DNA of 64,000 bases from positions 3,038,001 through 3,102,000 of the forward strand of contig NZ_CP071503.1 of assembly GCF_017354945.1 (NCBI RefSeq), given 5' to 3'. This document shows, piece by piece, positions 18,381 through 27,417 of this stretch (the stretch's first letter is position 1; each line of letters opens with the position of its first letter). This DNA is from Shewanella avicenniae. GTDB taxonomy: Bacteria; Pseudomonadota; Gammaproteobacteria; Enterobacterales; Shewanellaceae. The position numbers were made by a program, and so were the translations under genes. The notes under the pieces were generated by a model that ran no database searches, had not been told where the DNA came from, and saw only the letters and a list, made by a program, of their open reading frames with translations.

Positions 18381-19112
18381 ATGACCAAGCTAACGCTGTC
18401 ATTCGCACTACTCTTTTTAGCAGGCTGCAGCTGTACGGAACATTTTTTGCCGCAAGCAAATATCTCCCTCAGTAGCGATGCCACCACACTTAGCTATTCA
18501 GGTGAAACCTCGGTACGCAACGCCAAACATGCGTTAGCGCTCGCGCGACAATACCCCGAAATCAAGCGACTGGTTATCGATAGCGATGGCGGCGATGCCG
18601 TCGGCGGCATGTTGTTGGGCGATTGGGTCTATCGCCAGCATCTCGAAGTCGAAGTTAAGCAACGCTGCTTGGGAGCCTGTGCCAATTATATTGTGACAGC
18701 CGCAGCCAAAACCCGTGTAGGCGCCAACGCCCAATTAGGCTGGTACGGCGGCGCTTGGCAACCGGATACTGACCGCCATTGGTATAACTTTCTCATCCCC
18801 GGTTATGATGACAATCACCACCTAACACTGGCGGAGTGGCGTGTGGCTGAGCATCAATTTTTCAGCCGCATCGGCGTGCGAGAAGAGATCACCATCCTCG
18901 GAGAGATCAGTAAATTTAAACAGCAACGGCTGCAGCATGGGGTGTGGAGTTACTGCGCGCAAGACTTGCATAAGTTGGGTATACGCAACATTCAGTTTGC
19001 CGAAAGCACTACCGCTAACGCTGTTGAAGTGTTGCAATTTGCGCCCGGCGAGCTGGAATCGTTTCTGGCAAATAGTCCGTTGAAAGAGCAGCAAACGTTT
19101 GCTGGCTTATAG
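18381..19112 (+). CDS. Lipoprotein with degenerate ClpP/crotonase-like domain
   Basis: A 243-residue predicted lipoprotein: hydrophobic N-terminus followed by the lipobox FLAGC. The middle part (IKRLVIDSDGGDAVGGMLLG, then a CxxxC-type segment RCLGACANYIV and LGWYGG) resembles periplasmic ClpP-like proteins (COG3904 type), in which a serine normally lies in the C-x-S-x-C-A segment. Here that segment reads CLGACAN, so the expected nucleophile is absent and the protein may be non-catalytic. The start at 18381 has GGGAGG 4 nt upstream; an in-frame GTG lies at 18369. It is upstream of another exported unknown. Confidence 0.65.
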   Translation: MTKLTLSFALLFLAGCSCTEHFLPQANISLSSDATTLSYSGETSVRNAKHALALARQYPEIKRLVIDSDGGDAVGGMLLGDWVYRQHLEVEVKQRCLGACANYIVTAAAKTRVGANAQLGWYGGAWQPDTDRHWYNFLIPGYDDNHHLTLAEWRVAEHQFFSRIGVREEITILGEISKFKQQRLQHGVWSYCAQDLHKLGIRNIQFAESTTANAVEVLQFAPGELESFLANSPLKEQQTFAGL

Positions 19113-19266
19113 TCTTTTTTGCTTAATTTGCTGAGAGTTATGCATCGCTCACCTTTTTGGAACGCCGTACCATAAAGCGCTAGACGAATGATGAAAAAAC
19201 TGCCAAAAATGACAGTTACCATAATTCGAAAGTGCTTCATGTACCCGCCCACAGAAAGGAATTTGT

Positions 19267-19653
19267 ATGTCAGCTCAAATTGCGATTGCCGTGATGTTTC
19301 TGCTCAGTTGTTGTATCGATGCCAAAGCTTGGCAACGACTCACCAGCCGTCAAGCCAGTCAGCACCCAGGAGAAGCCAATCTTGAGGTGATGATGACAGT
19401 CAAAAACAGCCAATATGCGATGCAAACTGAAGGTGCGCTGCATCTCGACAGTGAAGCAGATGCCAGCCACGCTGATAATCTGCGTATTAGTTTAACTGCA
19501 AGCGCACTGGCACAATTAACAGAGCGCGGCATTGTGAACCCTGCACGTTACTTTATGGGTAAGCAATTAGAAATCCACGGTGCAGTTATGCAGATTAATG
19601 GCCGAGCAGTGCTGCCAATTACGCAAGCAGATCAAATTGTTGAACTGCGATAA
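19267..19653 (+). CDS. Exported protein of unknown function
   Basis: A 128-residue product with a probable signal peptide (about residues 1-21, MSAQIAIAVMFLLSCCIDAKA) cleaved after AKA. The mature part has YFMGKQLEIHGAVMQINGRAVLPI near the C-terminus, which could be an OB-like beta strand pair, but I cannot assign a family. An AAAGGA Shine-Dalgarno precedes the ATG. It follows the degenerate ClpP-like lipoprotein by 154 nt in the same direction; a shared role is possible but unproven. Its stop codon lies in a short tandem duplication. Confidence 0.6.
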   Translation: MSAQIAIAVMFLLSCCIDAKAWQRLTSRQASQHPGEANLEVMMTVKNSQYAMQTEGALHLDSEADASHADNLRISLTASALAQLTERGIVNPARYFMGKQLEIHGAVMQINGRAVLPITQADQIVELR

Positions 19654-19675
19654 ACTGCTGAACTGCGGTAAACAG

Positions 19676-19700
19676 AAAGGTCAGGCATTGCCTGACCTTT
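19676..19700. terminator. Terminator between an exported-protein gene and yaaA
   Basis: AAAGGTCAGGC / GCCTGACCTTT with a 3-nt loop and a T tract, between convergent genes. Confidence 0.85.
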
Positions 19701-19742
19701 TTATGTATCAATGAAACTGCTCGCGAGCGATGACCAAAAGCG

Positions 19743-20519
19743 TTAAAGCTGCTCTTCTCGTAAAAAGACCGGCGCTTTATCGGTCGACTGCTCAGGCGAA
19801 TAATAATAACCCGCCACATCAAACCCCTTTAGCTGCGCTGCGTCGGTGATATCGTTTTCTAAAATCCACCTTGCCATCATGCCGCGGGCTTTTTTGGCGT
19901 AAAAACTGATGATTTTATATTGACCGTTTTTGCAATCTTTAAACACTGGCGACATCAAATTAGCTTGCAGCTGTTTGGTTTTGACCGCTTTGAAATATTC
20001 GTTTGAGGCCAAATTCACAATCAACGGCGGCTCATCCATTGGCAGGGCATTATTCACGGCTTCGGTAATTTCATCGCCCCAAAACTCGTATAAATTCTTG
20101 CCCTTAGGCGTTTCTAACGCAGTGCCCATCTCAAGCCGGTAAGGCTGCATTAAATCGAGTGGTTTAAGTAAGCCATACAACCCTGACAACATCCGCAACC
20201 GCTTTTGCGCCCGTAAAATCACCTCGCTAGGCAGCGATTCCGCATCGAGTCCGGTATAGACATCGCCCTTGAAGGCGAACAGTGCTTGCTTGGCATTTGC
20301 CAGTGTGAACGGTTGCTGCCATGAAGCAAAGCGCGCAGCATTCAACCCAGCAATCTTATCGCTGACGCTCATCAAGGACGCAATCTGTGCTGGCGACAAA
20401 TCACGGCACACTTCAATCAATGCTTGGCTATGGTCTAAAAACATCGGCAGGCTGTATTCAGCCACTGGTGCGGGGGATTCAAAATCCAATGTTTTTGCAG
20501 GCGAAATAAGAATTAACAT
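19743..20519 (-). CDS. yaaA: Peroxide stress protein YaaA
   Basis: A 258-residue member of the UPF0246/DUF328 family. The N-terminus [16 protein letters not shown] is a strong family signature, as are [23 protein letters not shown] and the C-terminal [13 protein letters not shown]. In E. coli YaaA binds DNA and lowers intracellular unincorporated iron during H2O2 stress. Start at 20519 is fixed by the family N-terminus; the frame extends 15 codons further upstream without support. Single gene on the minus strand. Confidence 0.93.
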   Translation of the reverse strand: MLILISPAKTLDFESPAPVAEYSLPMFLDHSQALIEVCRDLSPAQIASLMSVSDKIAGLNAARFASWQQPFTLANAKQALFAFKGDVYTGLDAESLPSEVILRAQKRLRMLSGLYGLLKPLDLMQPYRLEMGTALETPKGKNLYEFWGDEITEAVNNALPMDEPPLIVNLASNEYFKAVKTKQLQANLMSPVFKDCKNGQYKIISFYAKKARGMMARWILENDITDAAQLKGFDVAGYYYSPEQSTDKAPVFLREEQL

Positions 20520-20568
20520 GAGCAAACCTTTAACCATTAACTTGCAGTTATGATACGGCATCAACAGT

Positions 20569-20599
20569 AAAAAACCACGCTGGCTAGGCGTGGTTTTTT
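20569..20599 (-). terminator. Terminator downstream of the AGCS transporter gene
   Basis: A 12-bp stem AAAAAACCACGC / GCGTGGTTTTTT with a 7-nt loop, 26 nt beyond the stop codon of the minus-strand transporter gene. Confidence 0.88.
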
Positions 20600-20624
20600 C
20601 GATAAAGCTAACCGAAAAGCTGAA

Positions 20625-22070
20625 TCAACTGCGTGGCTCCGCAACCTCTGCAGTCGCAGGATTCCACACTTCGTTATCAATCTGTTGGTTCAACTCGGGG
20701 AAACGGCTTTTATCAAACGTTGGCGTGACGCCTGCTGAAAGTTGATCACGATAGTCAGCTATCACTTTAAAGGCGACGCCTGACAACAACACCAGGGCGA
20801 TGATATTCACTAACGCCATAAAGCCCATCGAGAGATCCGCTAAGTCCCACACCAATGAGATTTTGGCAAGCGAGCCAAACATCACCATTGCCAATACCAC
20901 CAATCGGAACAGCAAAATCACTTTTTTGCGGTTGCCTAGCAGGAACACGACGTTGGTTTCTGCGTAAGAATAGTTGGCAATAATCGAGGTAAAACAAAAC
21001 AGTAAAATAGCACCAGCAACAAACCAGCCACCCCAGCCACCAACGTGAAACTCTAACGCCGAAATGGTCATGGCAATGCCATCACTGCTGCTGCCCCAAT
21101 CATCAGACAACAGAATAATGGCGGCAGTCGCGGTACAGATCACCAAGGTATCAACAAACACACCGGCCATCTGTACAAAACCTTGTGACGCAGGATGCGG
21201 TGGATTGGGCGCAGCACTTGCGGCGACGTTGGCAGCACTGCCCATGCCGGCTTCATTAGAAAACAAGCCGCGCGCAATCCCCGACTGCATCGCTTGGGCA
21301 ATGGTATAAGCCACACCACCCGCAGCCGCTTCTTGCCATCCGAAGGCACTTTTGATCACCAAGCTAAACACCTGAGGTAACCGCTCTAGGTTCATCAGCA
21401 CGATAACGAGCGCCATGCCGATATAGACAATCGCCATCACCGGCACAACATATTCAGAGACTTTCGCTACTTTGCGCAAGCCGCCGCTAATCACCAGCGC
21501 ACTGAATACCACCAGCAAAATACCTACCACATTAGGCGAAATATCAAAGACTTTGTTTACCGCACCAGCAATGGTGTTGGCTTGCACAGCGTTGAATACC
21601 AGTCCAAATGAGATGATCAAAAAAATCGAGAACAACACACCCATCCAGCGTTGCCCGAGTCCTTTTTCCATGTAATAGGCGGGACCGCCACGATATTGCC
21701 CTTCGCTATCTTTAACTTTATAGACTTGCGCCAATGTAGATTCGACCATGGCGGTGGCCATGCCGAGCATTGCAATCAACCACATCCAGAACACTGCACC
21801 CGGTCCTGCAGCGCCAATCGCGACAGCAACACCAGCCATATTGCCGGCGCCGACACGCGCCGCCAAACTGGTACAAAACACTTGAAACGATGACAAGCCC
21901 GCATCATCCGCCTGACGACTGCTAATCATCACTTTGGCCGAATGTTTTAAGTGGGTAAATTGAATAAAAAGCAGACTAATCGTGAAGTAAATGCCGACAC
22001 CCACAAGGGCGTAGACCAATAATTTTCCCCATAACAGGGAGTTAAGAAAAGTGACAACCGTTTCAATCAT
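20625..22070 (-). CDS. Sodium:alanine/glycine symporter (AGCS family)
   Basis: A 481-residue polytopic permease of the alanine/glycine:cation symporter family (AlsT/DagA/AgcS). Key segments: GAGNMAGVAVAIGAAGPGAVFWMWLIA, RGGPAYYMEKGLGQRW, and IARGLFSNEAGMGSAANVAASA, which is the family signature. About ten membrane helices are visible. It imports alanine, glycine or a related amino acid with Na+. No glycine-riboswitch-like sequence is visible upstream. A CRP-like site lies 157 nt upstream, between it and xfp. Confidence 0.9.
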   Translation of the reverse strand: MIETVVTFLNSLLWGKLLVYALVGVGIYFTISLLFIQFTHLKHSAKVMISSRQADDAGLSSFQVFCTSLAARVGAGNMAGVAVAIGAAGPGAVFWMWLIAMLGMATAMVESTLAQVYKVKDSEGQYRGGPAYYMEKGLGQRWMGVLFSIFLIISFGLVFNAVQANTIAGAVNKVFDISPNVVGILLVVFSALVISGGLRKVAKVSEYVVPVMAIVYIGMALVIVLMNLERLPQVFSLVIKSAFGWQEAAAGGVAYTIAQAMQSGIARGLFSNEAGMGSAANVAASAAPNPPHPASQGFVQMAGVFVDTLVICTATAAIILLSDDWGSSSDGIAMTISALEFHVGGWGGWFVAGAILLFCFTSIIANYSYAETNVVFLLGNRKKVILLFRLVVLAMVMFGSLAKISLVWDLADLSMGFMALVNIIALVLLSGVAFKVIADYRDQLSAGVTPTFDKSRFPELNQQIDNEVWNPATAEVAEPRS

Positions 22071-22453
22071 AAAAGACCTTATCTAACCCCGCTAACTCAC
22101 TTTTAGCGACATTAGCTCCTACTTCATTTGTTAAAATCTGCAGCGATATTTTTGAAAGTATCTTACCATTTCGAGCGCCACAGACTGTTTTTGCGATTAG
22201 CGGTTATTTTTTTGCAGTTTTTAACAAGTGACCAAGATCACAATATAGTTATTTATACTACAAATGGAATTTTACCAAACACAGAAACATCATTTTGTTT
22301 TATAAGTATATTTTTTAATTTTATTACCAAAATCGGCCCTTTTCACACCAAAATAACTTTCAGAAACCTGATTTCGACCACATTTTTGTAATTTAACTAC
22401 AAATATAGTTATGTCATACAAATTAACTGGTATTTGCTCAAGTGAGGCATCTT
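22071..22453. other. Shared AT-rich regulatory region of the AGCS transporter and xfp
   Basis: This 383-nt divergent intergenic region is markedly AT-rich. It holds a CRP-like site and two copies of ATATAGTTAT (near 22243 and 22402), each next to ACTACAAAT. No coding sequence is supported. Confidence 0.5.
22227..22242. promoter_or_regulatory. CRP-like site
   Basis: AGTGA-CCAAGA-TCACA matches the TGTGA-N6-TCACA CRP consensus except for the first base. It lies 157 nt from the AGCS gene start and 212 nt from xfp; either could be controlled. Confidence 0.45.
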
Positions 22454-24820
22454 ATGACCCAACAGCAAGAAATCGCTGCGCTGAAAAAGTATGTACGGGC
22501 CACAAACTTTTTGGCGACTTCACAAATCTACCTGAAAAACAATGTGCTTTTCAAACGTCCACTGCAGCATGGCGATATCAAGCCGCGTTTGCTGGGTCAC
22601 TGGGGTACTTGTCCAGGTATTAACTTCGTTTATGCCAACGTTAACCGCCTGATTACCAAACATAACCGTCCGTTCCTGTATTTGGTAGGTCCTGGCCACG
22701 GTTTCCCGGCAGTTCAAGCGAACTTGTTTGTGGAAGGTTCTCTGAGTCACTACTACCCAGAAACCATTCCATATAACGAAGATGGTATTTCTGATATCTG
22801 CCGCAAGTTCTCAGCAGCTTACGGTTACCCATCACACGCTAACCCAGAAGCGCCAGGACAAATCCTCGAAGGTGGTGAATTAGGTTATTCACTGTCTGTT
22901 GCATGGGGTGCAGTACTGGATAACCCAGATCTGATCGCTACTGTACTGGTGGGTGACGGTGAATCTGAAACAGGTCCTCTGGCTGCCTCTTGGTATGCTA
23001 ACCGTTTGGTTTCTCCACAGAACAACGGTGCGATTCTGCCAATCGTGCATATCAACGGTTATAAAATCTCTGGCCCAACTCGTATGGGTCGTATGGACCG
23101 TGAAGAGCTGGAAGCTGAGTTTACTGGTCTGGGTTACTACCCAATCTATGTGGATAGCACTTACCCTGAAGACGTTTACGTTCAGATGGCCAATGCAATG
23201 GATAAAGCCTATGCAATGATCACTGACATTCAACGCCTTGCTCGCAGCGGTGAAGACGTATGTAAGCCTCGTTGGCCGGTTATTCTGATGAAAACCGCCA
23301 AAGGTTGGACTGGCGTACCAGAATTTGATGGCAAGAAACTGGAAGGTAACTGCGATTCTCACCAAGTTATCGTCAACAAGTGTGCCACTGACGAACGTCA
23401 CCTGACTGCACTAAACGATTGGTTAGACAGCTACAAGTTCCACGAACTGTATGTAATGAATGACAAGGGCGAGCTGATCTTCGACGAAGAGATTCAAACC
23501 CTGATCCCACCAGCAGAGCTGACTTGTGGTCAACAACGTATGAGCTACGGTGGTGAAGTTGTTAAAGCAGTTAAGAACCCAGATCTGAACGAATTAGCCT
23601 ACGGTCCAAGCGTAAAACGCGGTACTCGCGGCTACTCAATGAACAAGATGGGTGAATGGATGCGTGAAGCGTTCAAACTGAACCAAGCAGAACGCAACAT
23701 CCGAATCTTCAGCCCTGACGAAACTTACTCTAACCAGCTGCAAGCTGTGTTCGAAGCCACTGACCGCGCATGGCAATGGCCTATCGAAAGCTGGGATGAA
23801 GACATGAGCCGTGACGGTCGCGTACTGGAACTGCTGTCTGAAAACCTGCTGTTCGGTATGATGCATGGCTACACTGTGACGGGTCGTCACGGTATGTTCC
23901 CAACTTATGAGTCATTCTCACAAGTTATCGCGTCAATGGCTGACCAATACTGTAAATATGTGCACGCCAGCCAAGGCATCCACTTCCGTAAGCCAGTGCC
24001 AGCCTGCAACGTGGTATTGTCTTCACTGTTGGAACGCCAAGATCACAACGGTTACTCACACCAAAACCCATCATTCTTGGGTGCGATGCTCGAGAAACAC
24101 GCTGAAATCGTATCGGCTTACCTGCCTGCAGACGCCAACTCTACGTTGGTATACACCGAGAAAGCCTTTGCTGGCCGCGACAAGCTGAACATTTTGGTGG
24201 CTGGTAAGAAAGAACTGCCACAATGGTTGAGCCTAGAAGAAGCCCGCAAACAAGCTGAAGACGGCGTGATGATTTGGGACTTCGCCTCTGACGAAAATCC
24301 AGATGTAGTTCTGGCAGGTTGTGGTGACTACGCCACCCAAGAAGCCATGGCAGCATTAGTACTGGTTCGTGAGCAACTGCCACGTGTGAAAGTCCGCTTC
24401 GTCAGTGTTACTGAGCTGAACGCTAACGGCTTAGGTAGCTTAGAATTTGCCGCTAAACCTTGGTTGCTGGACGATATCTTCACCCCAGATAAAGGTGTGG
24501 TATTCAACTATCACGGCTATCCAAACACTATCAAGAAACTGGTGTTTGACTATAAAGGTGCGAGCCGTTTCCGCATCAAGGGTTACGAAGAGGAAGGTTC
24601 AACCACAACGCCATTTGATATGGGCGTACGTAACGGTACTTCTCGTTACCACTTGGTTATCGACATGGCCTACAAACTGTTCCAACAAGGTGTGATTGAT
24701 GAAACCACTCACTCACGCATTACCACCGATATGTTGCAACGTTTGGTAGACCACAAAAATTACATCAAAGCTAACGGTGTAGACCCAGAATATATCGAAA
24801 ACTGGGAATGGAAACGCTAA
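22454..24820 (+). CDS. xfp: Phosphoketolase (xylulose 5-phosphate/fructose 6-phosphate)
   Basis: A 788-residue ThDP-dependent phosphoketolase that splits xylulose 5-phosphate (and perhaps fructose 6-phosphate) with phosphate into acetyl phosphate and glyceraldehyde 3-phosphate (or erythrose 4-phosphate). Signatures: YLVGPGHGFPAVQANLF, SLSVAWGAVLDNPDLI, and the ThDP motif VGDGESETGPLAASW. The length fits the 790-residue family. The ATG at 22454 is preceded by GTGAGG; an in-frame GTG at 22442 is less likely. A strong terminator follows. Tal and Pgi, whose products are its substrates, are encoded nearby. Confidence 0.94.
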   Translation: MTQQQEIAALKKYVRATNFLATSQIYLKNNVLFKRPLQHGDIKPRLLGHWGTCPGINFVYANVNRLITKHNRPFLYLVGPGHGFPAVQANLFVEGSLSHYYPETIPYNEDGISDICRKFSAAYGYPSHANPEAPGQILEGGELGYSLSVAWGAVLDNPDLIATVLVGDGESETGPLAASWYANRLVSPQNNGAILPIVHINGYKISGPTRMGRMDREELEAEFTGLGYYPIYVDSTYPEDVYVQMANAMDKAYAMITDIQRLARSGEDVCKPRWPVILMKTAKGWTGVPEFDGKKLEGNCDSHQVIVNKCATDERHLTALNDWLDSYKFHELYVMNDKGELIFDEEIQTLIPPAELTCGQQRMSYGGEVVKAVKNPDLNELAYGPSVKRGTRGYSMNKMGEWMREAFKLNQAERNIRIFSPDETYSNQLQAVFEATDRAWQWPIESWDEDMSRDGRVLELLSENLLFGMMHGYTVTGRHGMFPTYESFSQVIASMADQYCKYVHASQGIHFRKPVPACNVVLSSLLERQDHNGYSHQNPSFLGAMLEKHAEIVSAYLPADANSTLVYTEKAFAGRDKLNILVAGKKELPQWLSLEEARKQAEDGVMIWDFASDENPDVVLAGCGDYATQEAMAALVLVREQLPRVKVRFVSVTELNANGLGSLEFAAKPWLLDDIFTPDKGVVFNYHGYPNTIKKLVFDYKGASRFRIKGYEEEGSTTTPFDMGVRNGTSRYHLVIDMAYKLFQQGVIDETTHSRITTDMLQRLVDHKNYIKANGVDPEYIENWEWKR

Positions 24821-24848
24821 GCGATTCTAGCTAGTCGAAATCTCTGCC

Positions 24849-24879
24849 AATGGGGCGCTATTTACAATAGCGCCCCATT
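24849..24879 (+). terminator. Terminator downstream of xfp
   Basis: A 14-bp perfect stem, AATGGGGCGCTATT / AATAGCGCCCCATT, with a 3-nt loop followed by a T-rich tail. Confidence 0.92.
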
Positions 24880-25073
24880 TTATTTGCATAACCGACGATC
24901 TTTAACCATACCTAGTTAACAATAAGAAAGATAAATGTGATTCAAGTAGAATTCAGCTTGCACGTGCTAATAATATAGCGCGCTAGCAACTGAACCTAGG
25001 ATATCCCATGGGGGCGATAACTAGATAACTCGCTGTCAGTCGAGCACCCTCTTTTCAAGGATTTGGAGAATTG

Positions 25074-26195
25074 ATGATGAAACTTAAACTTTCTTACCTG
25101 CTGCTGATGGCAGCACTTCCTGCCGCAGCCTATGCCGATGACCAAGCACTTTCTCCTTGGTACGTAGGGATTGGTGCAGGTCAAACTAACTATGGTCCTA
25201 ACTGCGAAGCCAGCAAAATGGCCACTTGTGGTAAAGACGATCCATTTGCTTGGGAATTCTTCTCAGGCTACTCATTTAACGAATATCTTGCCGTTGAAAT
25301 TGGTTACCGTAATTTAGGTCATGCTGACTGGGTAGATTACGCTAACAACCACAACGATATCAGCGTCAAAGGCGGCACCTTGGGTGTTGTCGGTACTTGG
25401 CCACTGAAATACAACTGGAGCCTGAACGCTGAGTTGGGTGGCTATGTATTCAATAACAGCAACCGCGTAAATCACGGTGCGGCTGAGTACAATCACCAAA
25501 GCGTTGCGCCATACTATGGTGTAGGTGTCGGTTACGATGTGAATGAAAACGTTCGCATTTCAGCAAAATATCGTCGCTATGAAGATATCGACGAAACCCG
25601 TTTTGCCAACCTTGATATGGATGCTAACTACTGGGGCTTAACTGTGAGCTATCGTTTTGGCGATGCACCTAAAGCAGCACCAGTAAATGAAACCGTGGCA
25701 GTGGTACCCGTTGTTGTCGCTCCGGTTGACTCTGATAACGACGGCGTTGTCGATAGCCAAGACCAATGCGCAAATACCCCAGCAACGCATAAAGTCGATG
25801 CAAACGGTTGCAGCATCTATGTTGATAAGCTGGAAAAACTGACCATTGCGGCGCAGTTTGATAACAACTCATCAGTCGTGAAAGCAGATTCTTACGGCGA
25901 AATTGAGAAAGCCGCCAACTTCCTCAATAAATACCCACAAGCGGATATCGAGATTGCTGGCCATGCATCACTGCCAGGTAAAGCCTCATACAACCTGTGG
26001 TTATCACAAAAACGTGCCGATGCCGTTGCTAAAATTCTGGTTGATAAATATGGCATTGCTGCCAGCCGCGTCACCGCTAAAGGTTATGGCGAAAACCAAC
26101 CTATCATGCAAGGCGATAGCGCCGAAGCCAACGCAGCTAACCGCCGCATTGAAGGCAACATGAGCTTCAAAGAAAAACAACCTTTGTTGAAATAA
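25074..26195 (+). CDS. OmpA-family outer membrane protein
   Basis: A 373-residue precursor. A signal peptide ends at AAAYADD. Residues about 25-200 form an OmpA-like eight-stranded beta barrel (SPWYVGIGAGQTNYG, LAVEIGYRNLGHADW, NVRISAKYRRYEDID). A Pro/Val linker is followed by a calcium-binding thrombospondin type 3 repeat (DSDNDGVVDSQDQC) and then an OmpA C-terminal peptidoglycan-binding domain (IEIAGHASLPGKASYNLWLS, with NRRIEG near the end). It should tether the outer membrane to peptidoglycan. ATG at 25074 or 25077 are both possible, with GGAG upstream. Confidence 0.9.
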   Translation: MMKLKLSYLLLMAALPAAAYADDQALSPWYVGIGAGQTNYGPNCEASKMATCGKDDPFAWEFFSGYSFNEYLAVEIGYRNLGHADWVDYANNHNDISVKGGTLGVVGTWPLKYNWSLNAELGGYVFNNSNRVNHGAAEYNHQSVAPYYGVGVGYDVNENVRISAKYRRYEDIDETRFANLDMDANYWGLTVSYRFGDAPKAAPVNETVAVVPVVVAPVDSDNDGVVDSQDQCANTPATHKVDANGCSIYVDKLEKLTIAAQFDNNSSVVKADSYGEIEKAANFLNKYPQADIEIAGHASLPGKASYNLWLSQKRADAVAKILVDKYGIAASRVTAKGYGENQPIMQGDSAEANAANRRIEGNMSFKEKQPLLK

Positions 26196-26208
26196 GCGAG
26201 AACTTGCC

Positions 26209-26234
26209 AAAAGCCGCAGTCATCTGCGGCTTTT
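26209..26234 (+). terminator. Terminator downstream of the OmpA-family gene
   Basis: AAAAGCCGCAG / CTGCGGCTTTT with a TCAT loop, extended by a T tract. Confidence 0.88.
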
Positions 26235-26446
26235 TTATTTTTTGTCACACGCGATTAGTATTCATTGTGCAAAATCAGTACACTGATTTTCAGCATATCA
26301 ACAGATAAAAATGCAGATTTCTGGTCGAAATACGCCACAATTGAAACTTTTTTTCATCGACGAATTGAAAAAGTAATACAAATTGGCGTCTAATAGCCAG
26401 TCTGAAAAACTGCATTAATGACAGCCTACTTGAAAGGAAGTTATCC

Positions 26447-27400
26447 ATGGCCAACACCCTAGCGCAATTAAAATCTGTAACTACTATCGTTGCCGATACC
26501 GGTGATATCGAAGCGATCAAACGCTATCAACCAGAAGACGCAACCACCAACCCGTCATTGATTTTAAAGGCGGCGCAGATCCCTGAATACGCGGGTTTGA
26601 TTGATGACGCTGTGGCTTGGGCAAAGTCACAAAGTAAAGACAGTGCACAACAACTGGAAGATGCAGGCGACAAACTGGCGGTAAACATCGGTTTGGAAAT
26701 TCTGAAAATCGTTCCTGGCCGCATCTCTACTGAAGTAGATGCACGTTTGTCATTCGACAAAGAAGCCTCAATTGCTAAAGCGAAAAAGCTGATCAAACTG
26801 TATGCGGATGCCGGCATTGATAAATCACGCATTCTGATCAAACTGGCATCAACTTGGGAAGGTATCTGCGCCGCGAAAGAGCTGGAAGCAGAAGGTATCA
26901 ACTGTAACCTGACCCTGCTGTTTAGTTTCGCCCAAGCACGCGCCTGTGCTGAAGCTGGCGTTTACCTGATTTCACCGTTTGTGGGCCGTATTTTGGACTG
27001 GTACAAAAAGAGCACTGGCCAAGATTACACTGCAAGTGAAGATCCAGGTGTCGTGTCAGTCACCAGCATCTACAACTACTACAAAAAACACGGTTATCAC
27101 ACTGTAGTAATGGGCGCGAGCTTCCGTAACACTGGCGAAATCATCGAATTGGCAGGCTGTGACCGTTTAACAATTGGCCCTAACCTGCTGGAAGAACTGG
27201 CAAACGCCGATACCGTAATTGAAGCCAAACTGACCCCAACAACTGAAGTCGTTGCGGCGCCAGCACCATTGACTGAAGCTGAGTTCCGTTGGGAGTTCAA
27301 CGAAGATGCGATGGCGGTAGAAAAACTGGCTGAAGGCATTCGTAACTTTGCGATCGACCAAGGCAAACTTGAAGCCATGCTGACCGCAAAACTGGCTTAA
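26447..27400 (+). CDS. tal: Transaldolase
   Basis: A 317-residue class I aldolase of the non-oxidative pentose phosphate pathway that exchanges a dihydroxyacetone unit between sedoheptulose 7-phosphate and glyceraldehyde 3-phosphate. The Schiff-base lysine is Lys132 in [12 protein letters not shown], the same position as in E. coli Tal[10 protein letters not shown] and [18 protein letters not shown] are other signatures. A GAAAGGAAG Shine-Dalgarno precedes the ATG. Pgi begins 17 nt downstream, so the two are very likely an operon. Confidence 0.96.
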   Translation: MANTLAQLKSVTTIVADTGDIEAIKRYQPEDATTNPSLILKAAQIPEYAGLIDDAVAWAKSQSKDSAQQLEDAGDKLAVNIGLEILKIVPGRISTEVDARLSFDKEASIAKAKKLIKLYADAGIDKSRILIKLASTWEGICAAKELEAEGINCNLTLLFSFAQARACAEAGVYLISPFVGRILDWYKKSTGQDYTASEDPGVVSVTSIYNYYKKHGYHTVVMGASFRNTGEIIELAGCDRLTIGPNLLEELANADTVIEAKLTPTTEVVAAPAPLTEAEFRWEFNEDAMAVEKLAEGIRNFAIDQGKLEAMLTAKLA

Positions 27401-27417
27401 TTTTATAGGACAGAATG

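Noticed and set aside
22071-22200. Glycine riboswitch before the AGCS transporter gene
   Set aside because: Such transporters are sometimes controlled this way, but the conserved glycine-aptamer segments are not visible here.
22889-23401. 170-codon open frame opposite xfp
   Set aside because: Antisense to a strongly biased coding sequence; a by-product of codon usage.
24990-25015. Cluster of 6-bp palindromes (CCTAGG, GATATC, CCATGG) upstream of the OmpA-family gene
   Set aside because: It resembles a cloning linker, but the flanks are ordinary and such clustering can occur by chance.
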